From Alkalitalea saponilacus (GTDB lineage: Bacteria > Bacteroidota > Bacteroidia > Bacteroidales > Marinilabiliaceae): 64,000 bases of DNA. A program made the translations under genes and the position numbers. The stretch covers positions 1 to 64,000 of the forward strand of contig NZ_FUYV01000009.1 of the NCBI RefSeq assembly GCF_900168165.1, in the 5' to 3' direction. The notes under the pieces are model-generated. The model was not told the DNA's origin. It searched no databases and saw nothing but the letters and a program-made list of their open reading frames with translations. Shown in pieces: positions 9,436 to 17,896 of this stretch. Every line of letters starts with the position of its first letter. The first letter of the stretch is position 1.

Positions 9436-9996
9436 ATGAGTTTCATTTTGAAAGCAAAGGCGTGGCATATATTCATTGCCACATTTATTATTCCTTTTTT
9501 TATTTTGATTTCAGGATTTGTTGTTCCATCCTATTATATAAGTACGTCTTATCACTTTTTCTCTATACCTGGCTCAATCGTTGTTTCCCAACTATTCTTT
9601 TATTTATGGCTCTGGGCTGTAGGCTCAAAACTTCACAAGAGACATAACTTAAACGACTTTTTTAACAATCGTCTGTTTAAATCTCTAATAATAATCCCGG
9701 TATTAGTTATTATAATCATTCTGGGATATTGGATATGGGGAGCTTCAATACTGAGTATGGGAAAGTTCTCGATGGCAAACGTACTTTTTTCTGCACTTTG
9801 GATTATTATGCCTATTCAGTTTACCCTAATCATCAGTAAATTCTATTGCTTCTTTTTTGCAGCTAAAGTCATCAAGAGTAGTGAACTCAACAAAAATGTC
9901 GAATTTGATGAATTCATTACTGAATTCATTCTGATTATTGTTTTCCCCGTAGGAATTTGGTATTTACAACCCAGAATAAACAAATTACTTACTTAG
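9436..9996 (+). CDS. Hypothetical four-helix membrane protein
   Basis: 186 residues with no family I recognise. Four hydrophobic segments are visible: about 12-32 (FIATFIIPFFILISGFVV), 43-63, 84-108 (LIIIPVLVIIIILGYWIW) and 114-140, with a final amphipathic hydrophobic stretch near 165-178. Two short basic cytoplasmic-type loops (KLHKRHN, KVIKSSELNKN) separate them. The 3' end overlaps the convergent GntR gene by 4 bp. Composition (rich in I, F, Y, W) is normal for an integral membrane protein. Function unknown. Confidence 0.6.
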   Translation: MSFILKAKAWHIFIATFIIPFFILISGFVVPSYYISTSYHFFSIPGSIVVSQLFFYLWLWAVGSKLHKRHNLNDFFNNRLFKSLIIIPVLVIIIILGYWIWGASILSMGKFSMANVLFSALWIIMPIQFTLIISKFYCFFFAAKVIKSSELNKNVEFDEFITEFILIIVFPVGIWYLQPRINKLLT

Positions 9997-10709
9997 AATA
10001 TCCCGTAAATATTATACTCATCTGTATTGCAATATAACATTGAATAAAAGGCAAAACCGATTCGGTTGGTATCCAACTTTCTTTTCATATGTAATACCGG
10101 ATGACCTTTTTCGACATGAAGATATTGACACACATTCTCATCTTCAACGCTGATGGCCTTTATAAATTGCTCACCTCCCTTTATTTCAATATTATAGCTT
10201 TGCCTTAGTAGATCAAACAGTGATTTATTATCAAGATTTCGGGATGTAAATCTTGGCAGATTTATATTAGGAAGATATGTAAACTCATAAAAAACTGGGG
10301 TATCATTTAATAAGCGCAATCTCTCAAAGTAGATGCACCCAACATGTTGCTCATGTTCACTTAGCACAAATGGAAACTTATCTGGCCAATGCTGAACCCT
10401 AGGCTTTACAATGGCTTTAGTAATAAGACGATGACCACCAATTGCTGTAGTTGTACCTGTAACAGATAAAATTCCAATACCTTTAGGTAGCTTATGAACT
10501 ACACTTCCCAACCCCTGATGCTTCTTAATAAACCCCTCATGTAAGAGCATATCAAGAGATTTTCGAACAGTAGGGCGGGTAAGATTATGCAAAATACAAA
10601 GGTCATTTTCAGATGGTAACAGATCTCCTTCCTTATAGAAACCATCTACTATTTGCTTCCTTAAACTCTCATATAACTTTCGATATTGCGGTTGGTCTTT
10701 TAATCCCAT
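9993..10709 (-). CDS. GntR/HutC-family transcriptional regulator with UTRA domain
   Basis: 238 residues. The N-terminal winged helix (about 8-75) has the GntR pattern YESLRKQIVDGFYKEGDLLPSE, then TRPTVRKSLDML and EGFIKKHQGLGSVV. The C-terminal UTRA ligand-binding domain (about 95-235) contains RLRLLNDTPVFYEFTYLP and HVEKGHPVLHMKRKLD. HutC-type regulators usually repress a neighbouring sugar or amino-acid operon and are released by a phosphorylated or small-molecule ligand. Transcribed divergently from the transaldolase-family gene at 11019 across about 310 bp, making that gene a plausible target. Ligand unknown. Confidence 0.9.
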   Translation of the reverse strand: MGLKDQPQYRKLYESLRKQIVDGFYKEGDLLPSENDLCILHNLTRPTVRKSLDMLLHEGFIKKHQGLGSVVHKLPKGIGILSVTGTTTAIGGHRLITKAIVKPRVQHWPDKFPFVLSEHEQHVGCIYFERLRLLNDTPVFYEFTYLPNINLPRFTSRNLDNKSLFDLLRQSYNIEIKGGEQFIKAISVEDENVCQYLHVEKGHPVLHMKRKLDTNRIGFAFYSMLYCNTDEYNIYGIF

Positions 10710-11018
10710 GCTTAAAGATTAACTAATGATTAGATTTAAAAATAGCTCCTATTATTAAACTTTTAGATTCAAATATTAATGAACAAATATAATCTTAATT
10801 TTAAGAATTAACAGGTTAACGTCATATAGTTTAACCCTATAAAACATCAATAACTATTGAATCATCAATGATTTATCCTAATTTCTGTAGAAAATTCGGC
10901 ATCATATCGAGATATAAAACTAAAACAAGATTCTTCTTAAACTGTTTACAAAAAGAAAAAACATTGTATTTTAGTTCTACGAAAAAGCATTTATTAAAAT
11001 GAATCAAATATCCAATCT
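10710..11018. promoter_or_regulatory. Divergent regulatory region with candidate GntR operator
   Basis: The region separates gntR (minus) from the transaldolase-family gene (plus). An 11-bp palindrome CTAATGATTAG at 10723-10733 sits 14 bp upstream of the gntR start and is a candidate autoregulatory operator. GGTTAA at 10814-10819 and TTAACC at 10831-10836 form a second, weaker inverted repeat. A 7-codon frame (MNQISNL) at 10999-11022 ends in an ATGA overlap with the downstream start codon. Confidence 0.4.
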
Positions 11019-11684
11019 ATGATCTTTTTAGCCGACAGTGCCAACATTGAGGAATTGGAAAAACTTTTTGACTACTTTCCTTTGGAAGGTGTCACCACCT
11101 CCCCTGCGTCCATCGCTAACGAAAAACGTCCTATCTCGAAATTACTTCCTGATATAGCATCGCTGATCGGAGATAAAATGTTGCATGTACATCTCATAAG
11201 CAACAATGCCGAACGCATGTTGGATGAAGCTGTAAAGTATCGTGAATACATGGGTGAGAGCGTGAATTTTTACGCCACCATTCCGGTAACCAAAGAAGGA
11301 TACAGAGCCATCCCTCTGCTTAAAAGAAAAGGGATAAAGGTAACAGCAACTGCAGTCTACACCCATTTGCAAGCAATAGCAGCAGCTCGTGCTGGTGTCA
11401 ATTTTGTAGCACCATTAATCAGCAGGTTCGATAATATCTCATCACATGGAATCGAAGTAATACAAAATATTGTAAAAAGTATCACCGACTATAAAATGCC
11501 CACCAAAGTACTGGGAACCAGCTTTAAAACCGTCGATCAGGTACACAGGGTAACGCTTACAGGTTGCTACGCGGCTACGGTGAGCTACGAGATACTGGAG
11601 AAACTTATCAGCCACCCCCTCACAGATATGATTACAAAGGAAGCAATACTTGAGGGAAAAAATTTTTATGATATTAGTTTTTAA
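11019..11684 (+). CDS. Transaldolase/fructose-6-phosphate aldolase-like protein lacking the Schiff-base lysine
   Basis: 221 residues, matching the length and order of the FSA/TalC subfamily: D6 near the N-terminus, GVTTSPASI (family GVTTNPS), IPVTKEG, TATAVYTHLQ, NFVAPLISRFD and VLGTSFKT. In E. coli FSA the catalytic lysine lies in VVKVPVT; here the aligned segment is FYATIPVT, placing Thr87 at the lysine position. The Asn of TTNPS is Ser and the active-site Tyr of VAPYVNR is Leu. The protein keeps the barrel but probably cannot form the normal Schiff base, so its reaction is unknown. It may be controlled by the divergent GntR regulator. The start is set by the ATGA overlap with an upstream mini-ORF. 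Confidence 0.85.
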   Translation: MIFLADSANIEELEKLFDYFPLEGVTTSPASIANEKRPISKLLPDIASLIGDKMLHVHLISNNAERMLDEAVKYREYMGESVNFYATIPVTKEGYRAIPLLKRKGIKVTATAVYTHLQAIAAARAGVNFVAPLISRFDNISSHGIEVIQNIVKSITDYKMPTKVLGTSFKTVDQVHRVTLTGCYAATVSYEILEKLISHPLTDMITKEAILEGKNFYDISF

Positions 11685-11716
11685 CCTGACTTACTGATTA
11701 AAAACATCAGGTTTTT
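11683..11716 (+). terminator. Terminator after the transaldolase-family gene
   Basis: AACCTGA at 11683-11689 pairs with TCAGGTT at 11707-11713 and is followed by T residues. The stem begins within the stop codon region. Confidence 0.55.
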
Positions 11717-11740
11717 CACACTCTCTTTTTGTTAACTTTG
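11711..11740 (+). promoter_or_regulatory. Promoter of the MATE gene
   Basis: TAACTTTG at 11733-11740 fits the Bacteroidota -7 consensus TAnnTTTG, with a poor -33 element (GTTT, 11711-11714) 18 bp upstream. The ATG is at 11748, only 7 bp after the box, so the transcript would be nearly leaderless. Confidence 0.5.
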
Positions 11741-11747
11741 CACTCAA

Positions 11748-13193
11748 ATGAACAATCGCATAGCAGATTTAACAAAAGGAGCTATTTTGCCGCACCTTTT
11801 CAGGTTGGCAGTTCCAACCATTGGGTCATCATTTATGCAGATGACTTACAATCTTACTGATCTACTATGGTTAGGACGAGTTGGTGAAGATGCCGTTGCT
11901 GCCGTTGGAGCAGCAGGATTTTACATCTGGTTTGGCTTTTCCGTGCTCCTTATTACCCGAATTGGTGCTGAAATAGGCGTTTCACAATCCCTGGGAAGAA
12001 AAGAGACCGGCACAGCATTACAGTTCATCCGACATTCATTATTCTGGGCAATTATCATCACGCTTGTCTATGCCTTTGGTACCTGGTTGTTTGCTTCAGA
12101 ATTGATCCATTTTTTTGGAATTCCATCGCTATCGGTTAACGAGCAGGGAGCAACTTATTTAAGGATTGTCTCCCTCGGGTTTATCTTCACCTTTGTAAAT
12201 CCCACATTCGCTGGAATTTATAACGGAATGGGGAACAGTAAAGCACCTTTTTGGTACATGACATCAGGGGTGATACTAAACCTCATTCTTGATCCGGTTT
12301 TAATCTTCGGCTTATGGTTCTTCCCGGAAATGGGTGTGAAAGGAGCAGCATGGGCAACATTCATTTCTCAGGGGTTGGTTTTTGTTATTTTCGTATACCG
12401 CTTTGTTATTGTACAGGAGATGATAAAACTGAACCTCTCCCATTTCAGATTAAACCGCCAAATTTCCAAACGCATTTTCAAACTCGGAATTCCTGTAGCC
12501 TCCGAAAGCGCCCTTTTTGCATTTTTTGCGATGATCATTGCAAGAATGGTTGCCGGTTACGGATCAGTAGCCATAGCTGTTCAAAGCATTGGAGGTCAAA
12601 TTGAGGCCATCTCATGGATGACCTCATCCGGATTTGCAACTGCTCTTGGCAGTTTTACAGGACAAAATTTTGGTGCCAATAAATGGGATCGCATAAAAAA
12701 AGGATACATCCTCACCATGATCATTGGAACCGTTCTTGGTCTTATGGTTACAGCTCTGTTTCTCTTCATGGGGAAATCAATATTCTCAGTTTTTCTGGAT
12801 GACCCACGTGCACAAAAACTAGGGGCAACATACCTCTTCATTCTTGCCGTTTCGCAATTGTTTATGATTACAGAAATCACTACCAGGGGGGCTTTTAACG
12901 GCTTGGGACGCACCCTGCCTCCATCATTGATTGGGATTCTATTTACGGGACTAAGATTACCAGCCGCATGGCTGGTAATTACATACACGTCACTTGAGTT
13001 GTATGGAATTTGGTGGACTATATCTCTGACATCGGTGTTAAAAGGGATTGTACTTCCATTATGGTTTATAAATGCTATGAGAAACAAACCATATAAAATT
13101 CCGAAACCAGCAGATCATAAACAGGTATTTTTAATACCTTCACGGTTGCGACAGCAAATAATAATACGAAGAATATTCAGAAATAAATCCTGA
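11748..13193 (+). CDS. MATE family multidrug/sodium efflux transporter
   Basis: 481 residues, typical MATE length, with about 12 hydrophobic helices. The N-terminus carries the family motif LPHLFRLAVPTIGSSFMQMTYNLTDLLWLGR, shown here only by its parts PTIGSSFMQM and NLTDLLWLG; the midpoint has NPTFAGIYNGMGNSK and the second half repeats the topology (AISWMTSSGFATALGSFTGQ, GAFNGLGRTLPPS). These inner-membrane antiporters export cationic or other small compounds using sodium or proton gradients. Substrate not predictable. 25 bp separate it from the mnmD gene, so co-transcription is possible. The basic C-terminal tail (RLRQQIIIRRIFRNKS) is cytoplasmic. Confidence 0.92.
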   Translation: MNNRIADLTKGAILPHLFRLAVPTIGSSFMQMTYNLTDLLWLGRVGEDAVAAVGAAGFYIWFGFSVLLITRIGAEIGVSQSLGRKETGTALQFIRHSLFWAIIITLVYAFGTWLFASELIHFFGIPSLSVNEQGATYLRIVSLGFIFTFVNPTFAGIYNGMGNSKAPFWYMTSGVILNLILDPVLIFGLWFFPEMGVKGAAWATFISQGLVFVIFVYRFVIVQEMIKLNLSHFRLNRQISKRIFKLGIPVASESALFAFFAMIIARMVAGYGSVAIAVQSIGGQIEAISWMTSSGFATALGSFTGQNFGANKWDRIKKGYILTMIIGTVLGLMVTALFLFMGKSIFSVFLDDPRAQKLGATYLFILAVSQLFMITEITTRGAFNGLGRTLPPSLIGILFTGLRLPAAWLVITYTSLELYGIWWTISLTSVLKGIVLPLWFINAMRNKPYKIPKPADHKQVFLIPSRLRQQIIIRRIFRNKS

Positions 13194-13218
13194 TCAATAT
13201 ATTCAGCTTCAATAAATC

Positions 13219-13875
13219 ATGAACATTGAAATAAAAACTACATCGGACGGCAGTTCTACATTATACAGACCTGATCTGAACGAACACTATCATTCTATAA
13301 ATGGAGCCATAACCGAATCCATGCATGTCTATATCGGTGCCGGGCTAAATAATTGTCACTCAAATCCCGTTCATATTCTGGAAATGGGATTTGGAACCGG
13401 TCTAAATGCTCTGTTAACCATTGTGAACCAAACGAGCCAAACCATCGTTTATCATGCCGTGGAAAAACATCCTGTTGATGACAAAATTACAGAATCGGTA
13501 AACTACCCTGATCTGTTGAATTCATCAATGGCAAAACCTCTTTTTCGTCAACTTCATTCAGCACCATGGAACATTTGCACGTCCATTTCTGATGCATTTA
13601 TTATAAAGAAAACAGAGGAGGATATTCATTCATTTGAGTCTGATGTTTTATACAACCTCGTATATTTTGACGCCTTTGCCCCAGATATACAGCCTGAGCT
13701 GTGGACAAAAGATCTGTTCTCGAAAATTTGGAAGATGATGGACACAAAAGGGATTTTAACTACCTATTGTGCAAAAGGAGTTGTGCGGAGAAATATGCAG
13801 TCGGCAGGTTTTGAAGTTGAACGTTTGGCCGGACCTCCGGGCAAACGTGAAATGCTGAGGGCTACAAAGCCATAA
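13219..13875 (+). CDS. mnmD: tRNA mnm5s2U34 methyltransferase MnmD (standalone)
   Basis: 218 residues corresponding to the methyltransferase half of MnmC without its FAD oxidase half, the normal form in Bacteroidota. SAM-binding motif LEMGFGTGLNALL (about 54-66), acidic motif VYFDAFAPDIQPELW (about 148-162), then TYCAKGVVRRNMQSAGF and the C-terminal PPGKREMLRA signature. It would transfer a methyl group to nm5s2U at wobble position 34 of tRNA to give mnm5s2U, in the cytoplasm. It lies 25 bp downstream of the MATE gene and 64 bp upstream of an FKBP gene with its own probable promoter. Confidence 0.9.
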   Translation: MNIEIKTTSDGSSTLYRPDLNEHYHSINGAITESMHVYIGAGLNNCHSNPVHILEMGFGTGLNALLTIVNQTSQTIVYHAVEKHPVDDKITESVNYPDLLNSSMAKPLFRQLHSAPWNICTSISDAFIIKKTEEDIHSFESDVLYNLVYFDAFAPDIQPELWTKDLFSKIWKMMDTKGILTTYCAKGVVRRNMQSAGFEVERLAGPPGKREMLRATKP

Positions 13876-13898
13876 AAATCAGAATCAAAAAAATATTG

Positions 13899-13906
13899 TA
13901 TCTTTC
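13899..13906 (+). promoter_or_regulatory. Candidate -7 box for the FKBP pair
   Basis: TATCTTTC, one mismatch from TAnnTTTG, lies 33 bp upstream of the first FKBP ATG. No good -33 element is visible in the A-rich sequence upstream. Confidence 0.35.
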
Positions 13907-13939
13907 GCTGATTTTGAAATTCACACAAAACAAATTAAA

Positions 13940-14527
13940 ATGGATAAAGTAAGTTATGCTTTGGGTATGAACATTGCCCACAATCTCTCGTCAAATGGGA
14001 TGGAAACTGTTAATTATGATGATTTTCTGAGCGGATTTAGAGCCGTTATGGAAAAGAAGAATGCAGCAATGGACGGAAACGAAGCTAACCAGGTACTAAA
14101 TGCTCATTTTTCAGCTTTGGAAGCTGAAAAACAGAAAGCCAACAAACAAGCAGGTGAAGCCTTTCTTGTTGAGAATGCCAAACGAGAAGGGGTAATCACT
14201 CTAAAAAGCGGATTGCAATATGAAGTGGTGCAGGATGGAGATGGAAAAACCCCTTCAGCTACCGATCAGGTAAAATGTCATTACCATGGAACATTGATTG
14301 ACGGAACCGTGTTTGATAGCAGTATTCAACGTGGTGAACCTGCTGTGTTCCCGGTTAATGGAGTAATCCAGGGATGGGTTGAAGCACTTCAAATGATGAA
14401 AGAGGGTTCAAAATGGCGATTGTATGTACCATCTTCACTTGCATACGGGAGTCGGGGTGCAGGCGGAGCAATAGGGCCTGATACAACTCTGATTTTTGAA
14501 GTAGAGTTAATTGGAATCGAAAAATAA
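13940..14527 (+). CDS. FKBP-type peptidyl-prolyl cis-trans isomerase (cytoplasmic)
   Basis: 195 residues. An N-terminal FkpA/Mip-like helical dimerisation segment (about 1-75, [16 protein letters not shown]) precedes the FKBP domain (about 85-195), which contains [55 protein letters not shown] and the closing TLIFEVELI. No signal peptide, so probably cytoplasmic. The stop lies beyond an upstream frame of the next gene, a lipoprotein paralogue with the same layout; the pair looks like a tandem duplication with compartment switching. Acts as a folding catalyst and chaperone by isomerising Xaa-Pro bonds. Confidence 0.93.
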   Translation: MDKVSYALGMNIAHNLSSNGMETVNYDDFLSGFRAVMEKKNAAMDGNEANQVLNAHFSALEAEKQKANKQAGEAFLVENAKREGVITLKSGLQYEVVQDGDGKTPSATDQVKCHYHGTLIDGTVFDSSIQRGEPAVFPVNGVIQGWVEALQMMKEGSKWRLYVPSSLAYGSRGAGGAIGPDTTLIFEVELIGIEK

Positions 14528-14555
14528 CAATATGTCTAACCTTATAAGTTTTACC

Positions 14556-15380
14556 ATGAAACGATTAGCCTTTTTTACTTTTGTATCAGCCATGATTATA
14601 CTTTCCTCCGGCTGCAACCGGAGAGTACCCGGATCAGGCAGAGTTGAAATGAAAAATTCGATAGACAGTGCAAGTTATGCTTTGGGCTTTAGAGAAGCAA
14701 ACCACTTTAAAGATCAAATCGCCCCTTTAGCTTTTGAAGGGATTGATTATAAAGAAATGGCTAGACTATTTAGCGATTTAGCTGTGAAAAAAGCCTTCAA
14801 TGAAAGATTATCATCAATTTTTGATGGTTTTAACGAAGAAATTTTTCGTACAGCGTTTATAAATGAACTAGCTTACGAATTTTCATATTTTGATGACATC
14901 ACAGCAGAGGTATATTTACAGAGTTTAATTAATAGACTAAACAGCGACAGAGAAAATAAGAGACGAGAAATGGCCGAAAAAGGAATGTATCCGGATAGTG
15001 AATCCGGTAAAGCATTCCTTGAAGAAAATGCCAAAAGACCTGAGGTTTCCGTCACCAACAGCGGCTTGCAGTTTGAGATTATTCGTGATGGCGATGGCCC
15101 CATTCCGCAGGCATCCGACCGAATTAAATGCCATTACCACGGGACTCTTGTCAATGGGAAAGTATTTGACAGTTCTGTAGAGCGTGGAGAACCTATTGTT
15201 TTCGGAGTAAGACAAGTAATTGCAGGCTGGACTGAAGCTTTACAAATGATGCCTGTGGGATCAAAATGGAGGCTGTATGTTCCATCATATCTTGCCTATG
15301 GTGAAAATGGTGCGGGTGACAGAATCGGTCCAAACGAAACTCTTATTTTTGAAGTAGAGCTTCTTGAAATAGTGAAATAG
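14556..15380 (+). CDS. FKBP-type peptidyl-prolyl isomerase lipoprotein
   Basis: 274 residues from the ATG at 14556, chosen because [20 protein letters not shown] then forms a proper lipoprotein signal with Cys20; the open frame reaches back to 14511. After a linker, a helical segment similar to the upstream paralogue ([18 protein letters not shown]) is followed by an extra insertion of about 80 residues and then a C-terminal FKBP domain ([57 protein letters not shown]). Probably acts in the periplasm or at the outer membrane as a folding catalyst. It follows its cytoplasmic paralogue by 28 bp and is closed by a clear terminator. Confidence 0.92.
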   Translation: MKRLAFFTFVSAMIILSSGCNRRVPGSGRVEMKNSIDSASYALGFREANHFKDQIAPLAFEGIDYKEMARLFSDLAVKKAFNERLSSIFDGFNEEIFRTAFINELAYEFSYFDDITAEVYLQSLINRLNSDRENKRREMAEKGMYPDSESGKAFLEENAKRPEVSVTNSGLQFEIIRDGDGPIPQASDRIKCHYHGTLVNGKVFDSSVERGEPIVFGVRQVIAGWTEALQMMPVGSKWRLYVPSYLAYGENGAGDRIGPNETLIFEVELLEIVK

Positions 15381-15398
15381 CATCAACAGAATATCAAT

Positions 15399-15434
15399 AA
15401 AAAAGCTGTATGCGATATGCTTACAGCTTTTTTT
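15399..15434 (+). terminator. Rho-independent terminator after the FKBP pair
   Basis: AAAAAAGCTGTA pairs with TACAGCTTTTTT across an 11-nt loop, with a T-tract on the plus strand. The A-run on the other side would also let it serve the convergent gene that ends at 15454. Confidence 0.85.
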
Positions 15435-15453
15435 ATATTGTATTGACTGAGGA

Positions 15454-16044
15454 TTATTCCATTCCCGGCAAACAGCCAAAATCATCATCCATTAATAAAT
15501 CATTGACCAATTCCCGATCGAATTCTTCCGGTTCCCACTCTTCATCAAGCCACTCCAACAACATCTCCCTGTCGGGATGACCAGGATGGTTAAAAATCTT
15601 CATCATCTCCTGATATCCGGGAGGACCTCCGCAATCTTCGGGCGGACAATTTCTGGCTCCGTCAATACAGATTGGGTAATAAACATCGGCATCGGGTTCC
15701 AAAATCGCCTCCAAAATAATTTCATGCATCCAGTAATCACCAAAATCGTACAGATAACGAATAGTTTCACCATCTTTTTTCAGGATATCCATGACACGTA
15801 TGCTGGTATAATCCATGAACTTATCAGACCTGCTTTCCGGTTCATCATCTGCGAAACCAAAAATACGGCCATTTTTCATAAACTGGTGCAAGTGGCCGTT
15901 CTCCCATCCCATAGTAGTCTGAATAACCTTATGAAAATCGTGAAGAAACAGATCTGAAGGAATTCTCAATTCCCGCCAAACGGTTGGCTCTATGCCATTC
16001 AGGGTGATTTTTACCTGGTAAATTTTTGGTGCTTGTAACATCAT
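15454..16044 (-). CDS. pRiA4b ORF-3-like protein
   Basis: 196 residues with the plasmid pRiA4b ORF-3 / IS1096 TnpR-like passenger fold: YQVKITLNGIEPTVWRELRIPSD, LHDFHKVIQTTMGWENGHLHQF, YLYDFGDYWMHEIILE, and C-PPEDCGGPPGYQEM near residues 133-146. The C-terminal 35 residues are strongly acidic. The family is found in plasmids, transposons and chromosomes; its biochemical role is not established. There is no transposase or inverted repeat nearby, so this copy looks like a domesticated chromosomal gene. Two adjacent ATGs (16044, 16041) are possible starts. Confidence 0.85.
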   Translation of the reverse strand: MMLQAPKIYQVKITLNGIEPTVWRELRIPSDLFLHDFHKVIQTTMGWENGHLHQFMKNGRIFGFADDEPESRSDKFMDYTSIRVMDILKKDGETIRYLYDFGDYWMHEIILEAILEPDADVYYPICIDGARNCPPEDCGGPPGYQEMMKIFNHPGHPDREMLLEWLDEEWEPEEFDRELVNDLLMDDDFGCLPGME

Positions 16045-16201
16045 TCTCGTAAATCCTAAAGTGATGCAAAGTTAACCATTTAATCCACTTATTAATAATT
16101 GTGATGCATAGTTTTAATTTTGAAGAGAGAGAGGATGAAAAGGAATATCTTCATAGCGATTTCGAACAAGATTTCCTCTTGACGACAAAGTTTTTGAATT
16201 T

Positions 16202-16245
16202 ATTAAAAGACATTCTTGTCTTTTAATGATGGATTACTATTTTTG
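16202..16245 (+). promoter_or_regulatory. Promoter and overlapping palindrome upstream of the PepSY gene
   Basis: A perfect 11-bp inverted repeat ATTAAAAGACA / TGTCTTTTAAT (16202-16227, 4-nt loop) overlaps a promoter with CTTG at 16215-16218 as -33, a 19-bp spacer and TATTTTTG at 16238-16245 as -7. The palindrome covers the -33 element, the position expected for a repressor operator. Confidence 0.5.
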
Positions 16246-16268
16246 TAGTGAACTGTAAAAACACCCCG

Positions 16269-17822
16269 ATGGAACCTACAAAATCGAAAACAACAAAATC
16301 AAGATGGTTAAAGACCATGAGAAAATATCACAAATGGCCCGGTATCGTCATCACCATTTTCATTCTATTTTTTGCAACATCGGGAATTATTCTGAATCAC
16401 AGAGACTGGTTTTCATCGGTTGATATAAACAGGAGCTATTTACCTCCAGATTACAGACTGACCAACTGGAACCTCGCTTCAATAAAGGGAGCAGTCCATT
16501 TAACAACCAGTGATATGGTAGTGTATGGCAACATTGGAGCTTGGTTAACCAACAATAAAATGGAATATTTTATTGATTTAAATGATGGTTTTCCAAAAGG
16601 GATAGACAGTAGAAAAGTTGAAGCCATGCTCTACACCGATGATGGAATTTTGTTAGCGGGCACCCTGTTCGGACTGTACCTGTTTAACGGCGAATTCTGG
16701 GACAAAATTGAAATCCCTACAAGCGAGAAAAGAATTACCGACTTAATTGAACGCCAAAATCAAATACATATCCTCACCCGATCGCACCTGCTGATCACTG
16801 ATGACCTGAAGAGTTTTGAAATTATCACTCTCCCCGAATATGCAGACGATGACAATAAGGTGTCACTTTTCCGAACCCTCTGGACCCTTCACAGCGGAGA
16901 GATGTTTGGAGAATGGGGAAAAATAGTGGTGGATATACTTGGACTGGGTTTGATATTTTTAGGAGTTTCTGGGATTTTGCACTGGCTCTTCCCAAAATGG
17001 GTAAAGCGCAGAAAAAGAAAAAACGGCTCCATACAGTCACTAAAATCCGGTATGAAAACCAATCTTAAATGGCACAATAAAATTGGCTACATATTGGCAT
17101 TTTTCCTGATCTTTACAACTATTACGGGAATGTTTTTACGTCCGCCTTTGCTCATTCCTATTGCACAGTCGCGGGTAGCAAAAATACCATTCTCAAAACT
17201 CGATAATCCAAATCCCTGGTACGATAAATTGCGACGAATTGCGTGGGACGATTTAAACAACAAATATCTTGTGTCTACCTCGGAAGGATTTTTTCATTTC
17301 GACGCGAACTTCTCAGAATCTGCCAATTATATTCACCCTCAACCACCCGTGAGCATTATGGGCTGTACAGTTTTAGAACCATACACTGCAATCCCGGGGG
17401 TATGGCTGGTAGGTTCGTTTTCCGGACTTTTTCAGTGGGACATGCAAAGCAACACGATACAGAACGTGATTACGAGGCGTCCGGTAATGTCCACAGCACG
17501 AATGGGCCCTCCCATATCGTCTAATCTTATTTCAGGCTACATACGTACCAACAGGGCAGAATACCTGGTTGAATACAGTCGCGGAATGGAAGTTCTTTCG
17601 GGACATGCCGTTTCAGTTCCCTCTATGCCGGCTGGAATCAAAGATGCAACGCCGTTTTCACTTTGGAATCTGGCACTTGAAGTACATACAGGCCGAATTT
17701 TTAACCATCTGATAGGTTCATGGTATATACTCTACATACCGTTGGCAGGAATAACATTGTTAATAGTAATCATTAGCGGATTCGTTATTTGGTGGTTGGC
17801 TCACCGAAAAAAAAGAAAATAG
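16269..17822 (+). CDS. PepSY-associated TM helix protein, probable siderophore/heme reductase-type membrane protein
   Basis: 517 residues from the ATG at 16269; a GTG 21 bp upstream is possible but only 3 bp from the -7 box. Four membrane helices: about 20-42 (HKWPGIVITIFILFFATSGI), 221-245, 271-292 (KIGYILAFFLIFTTITGMFL) and 485-508, with a large periplasmic domain between helices 1 and 2 and another between 3 and 4. The HKWxG, WHxKIG and C-terminal GxxxWW patterns are those of PepSY-TM proteins, several of which are linked to ferric-siderophore reduction. No heme or siderophore receptor is adjacent, so the role remains open. Confidence 0.8.
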   Translation: MEPTKSKTTKSRWLKTMRKYHKWPGIVITIFILFFATSGIILNHRDWFSSVDINRSYLPPDYRLTNWNLASIKGAVHLTTSDMVVYGNIGAWLTNNKMEYFIDLNDGFPKGIDSRKVEAMLYTDDGILLAGTLFGLYLFNGEFWDKIEIPTSEKRITDLIERQNQIHILTRSHLLITDDLKSFEIITLPEYADDDNKVSLFRTLWTLHSGEMFGEWGKIVVDILGLGLIFLGVSGILHWLFPKWVKRRKRKNGSIQSLKSGMKTNLKWHNKIGYILAFFLIFTTITGMFLRPPLLIPIAQSRVAKIPFSKLDNPNPWYDKLRRIAWDDLNNKYLVSTSEGFFHFDANFSESANYIHPQPPVSIMGCTVLEPYTAIPGVWLVGSFSGLFQWDMQSNTIQNVITRRPVMSTARMGPPISSNLISGYIRTNRAEYLVEYSRGMEVLSGHAVSVPSMPAGIKDATPFSLWNLALEVHTGRIFNHLIGSWYILYIPLAGITLLIVIISGFVIWWLAHRKKRK

Positions 17823-17896
17823 TTTTTCGTAGTATGTTCATTTTCATAAAAAAACCATATCTTTAGATCACGTATTAATTAATTAAATATCTTATA

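Noticed and set aside
9146-9439. 97-codon plus-strand frame upstream of the membrane protein gene
   Set aside because: No recognisable domain, no promoter, composition typical of AT-rich non-coding sequence, and it overlaps the real start at 9436.
15454-16044. Mobile element at the pRiA4b ORF-3-like gene
   Set aside because: No transposase, terminal repeats or target duplication nearby; treated as a chromosomal gene.
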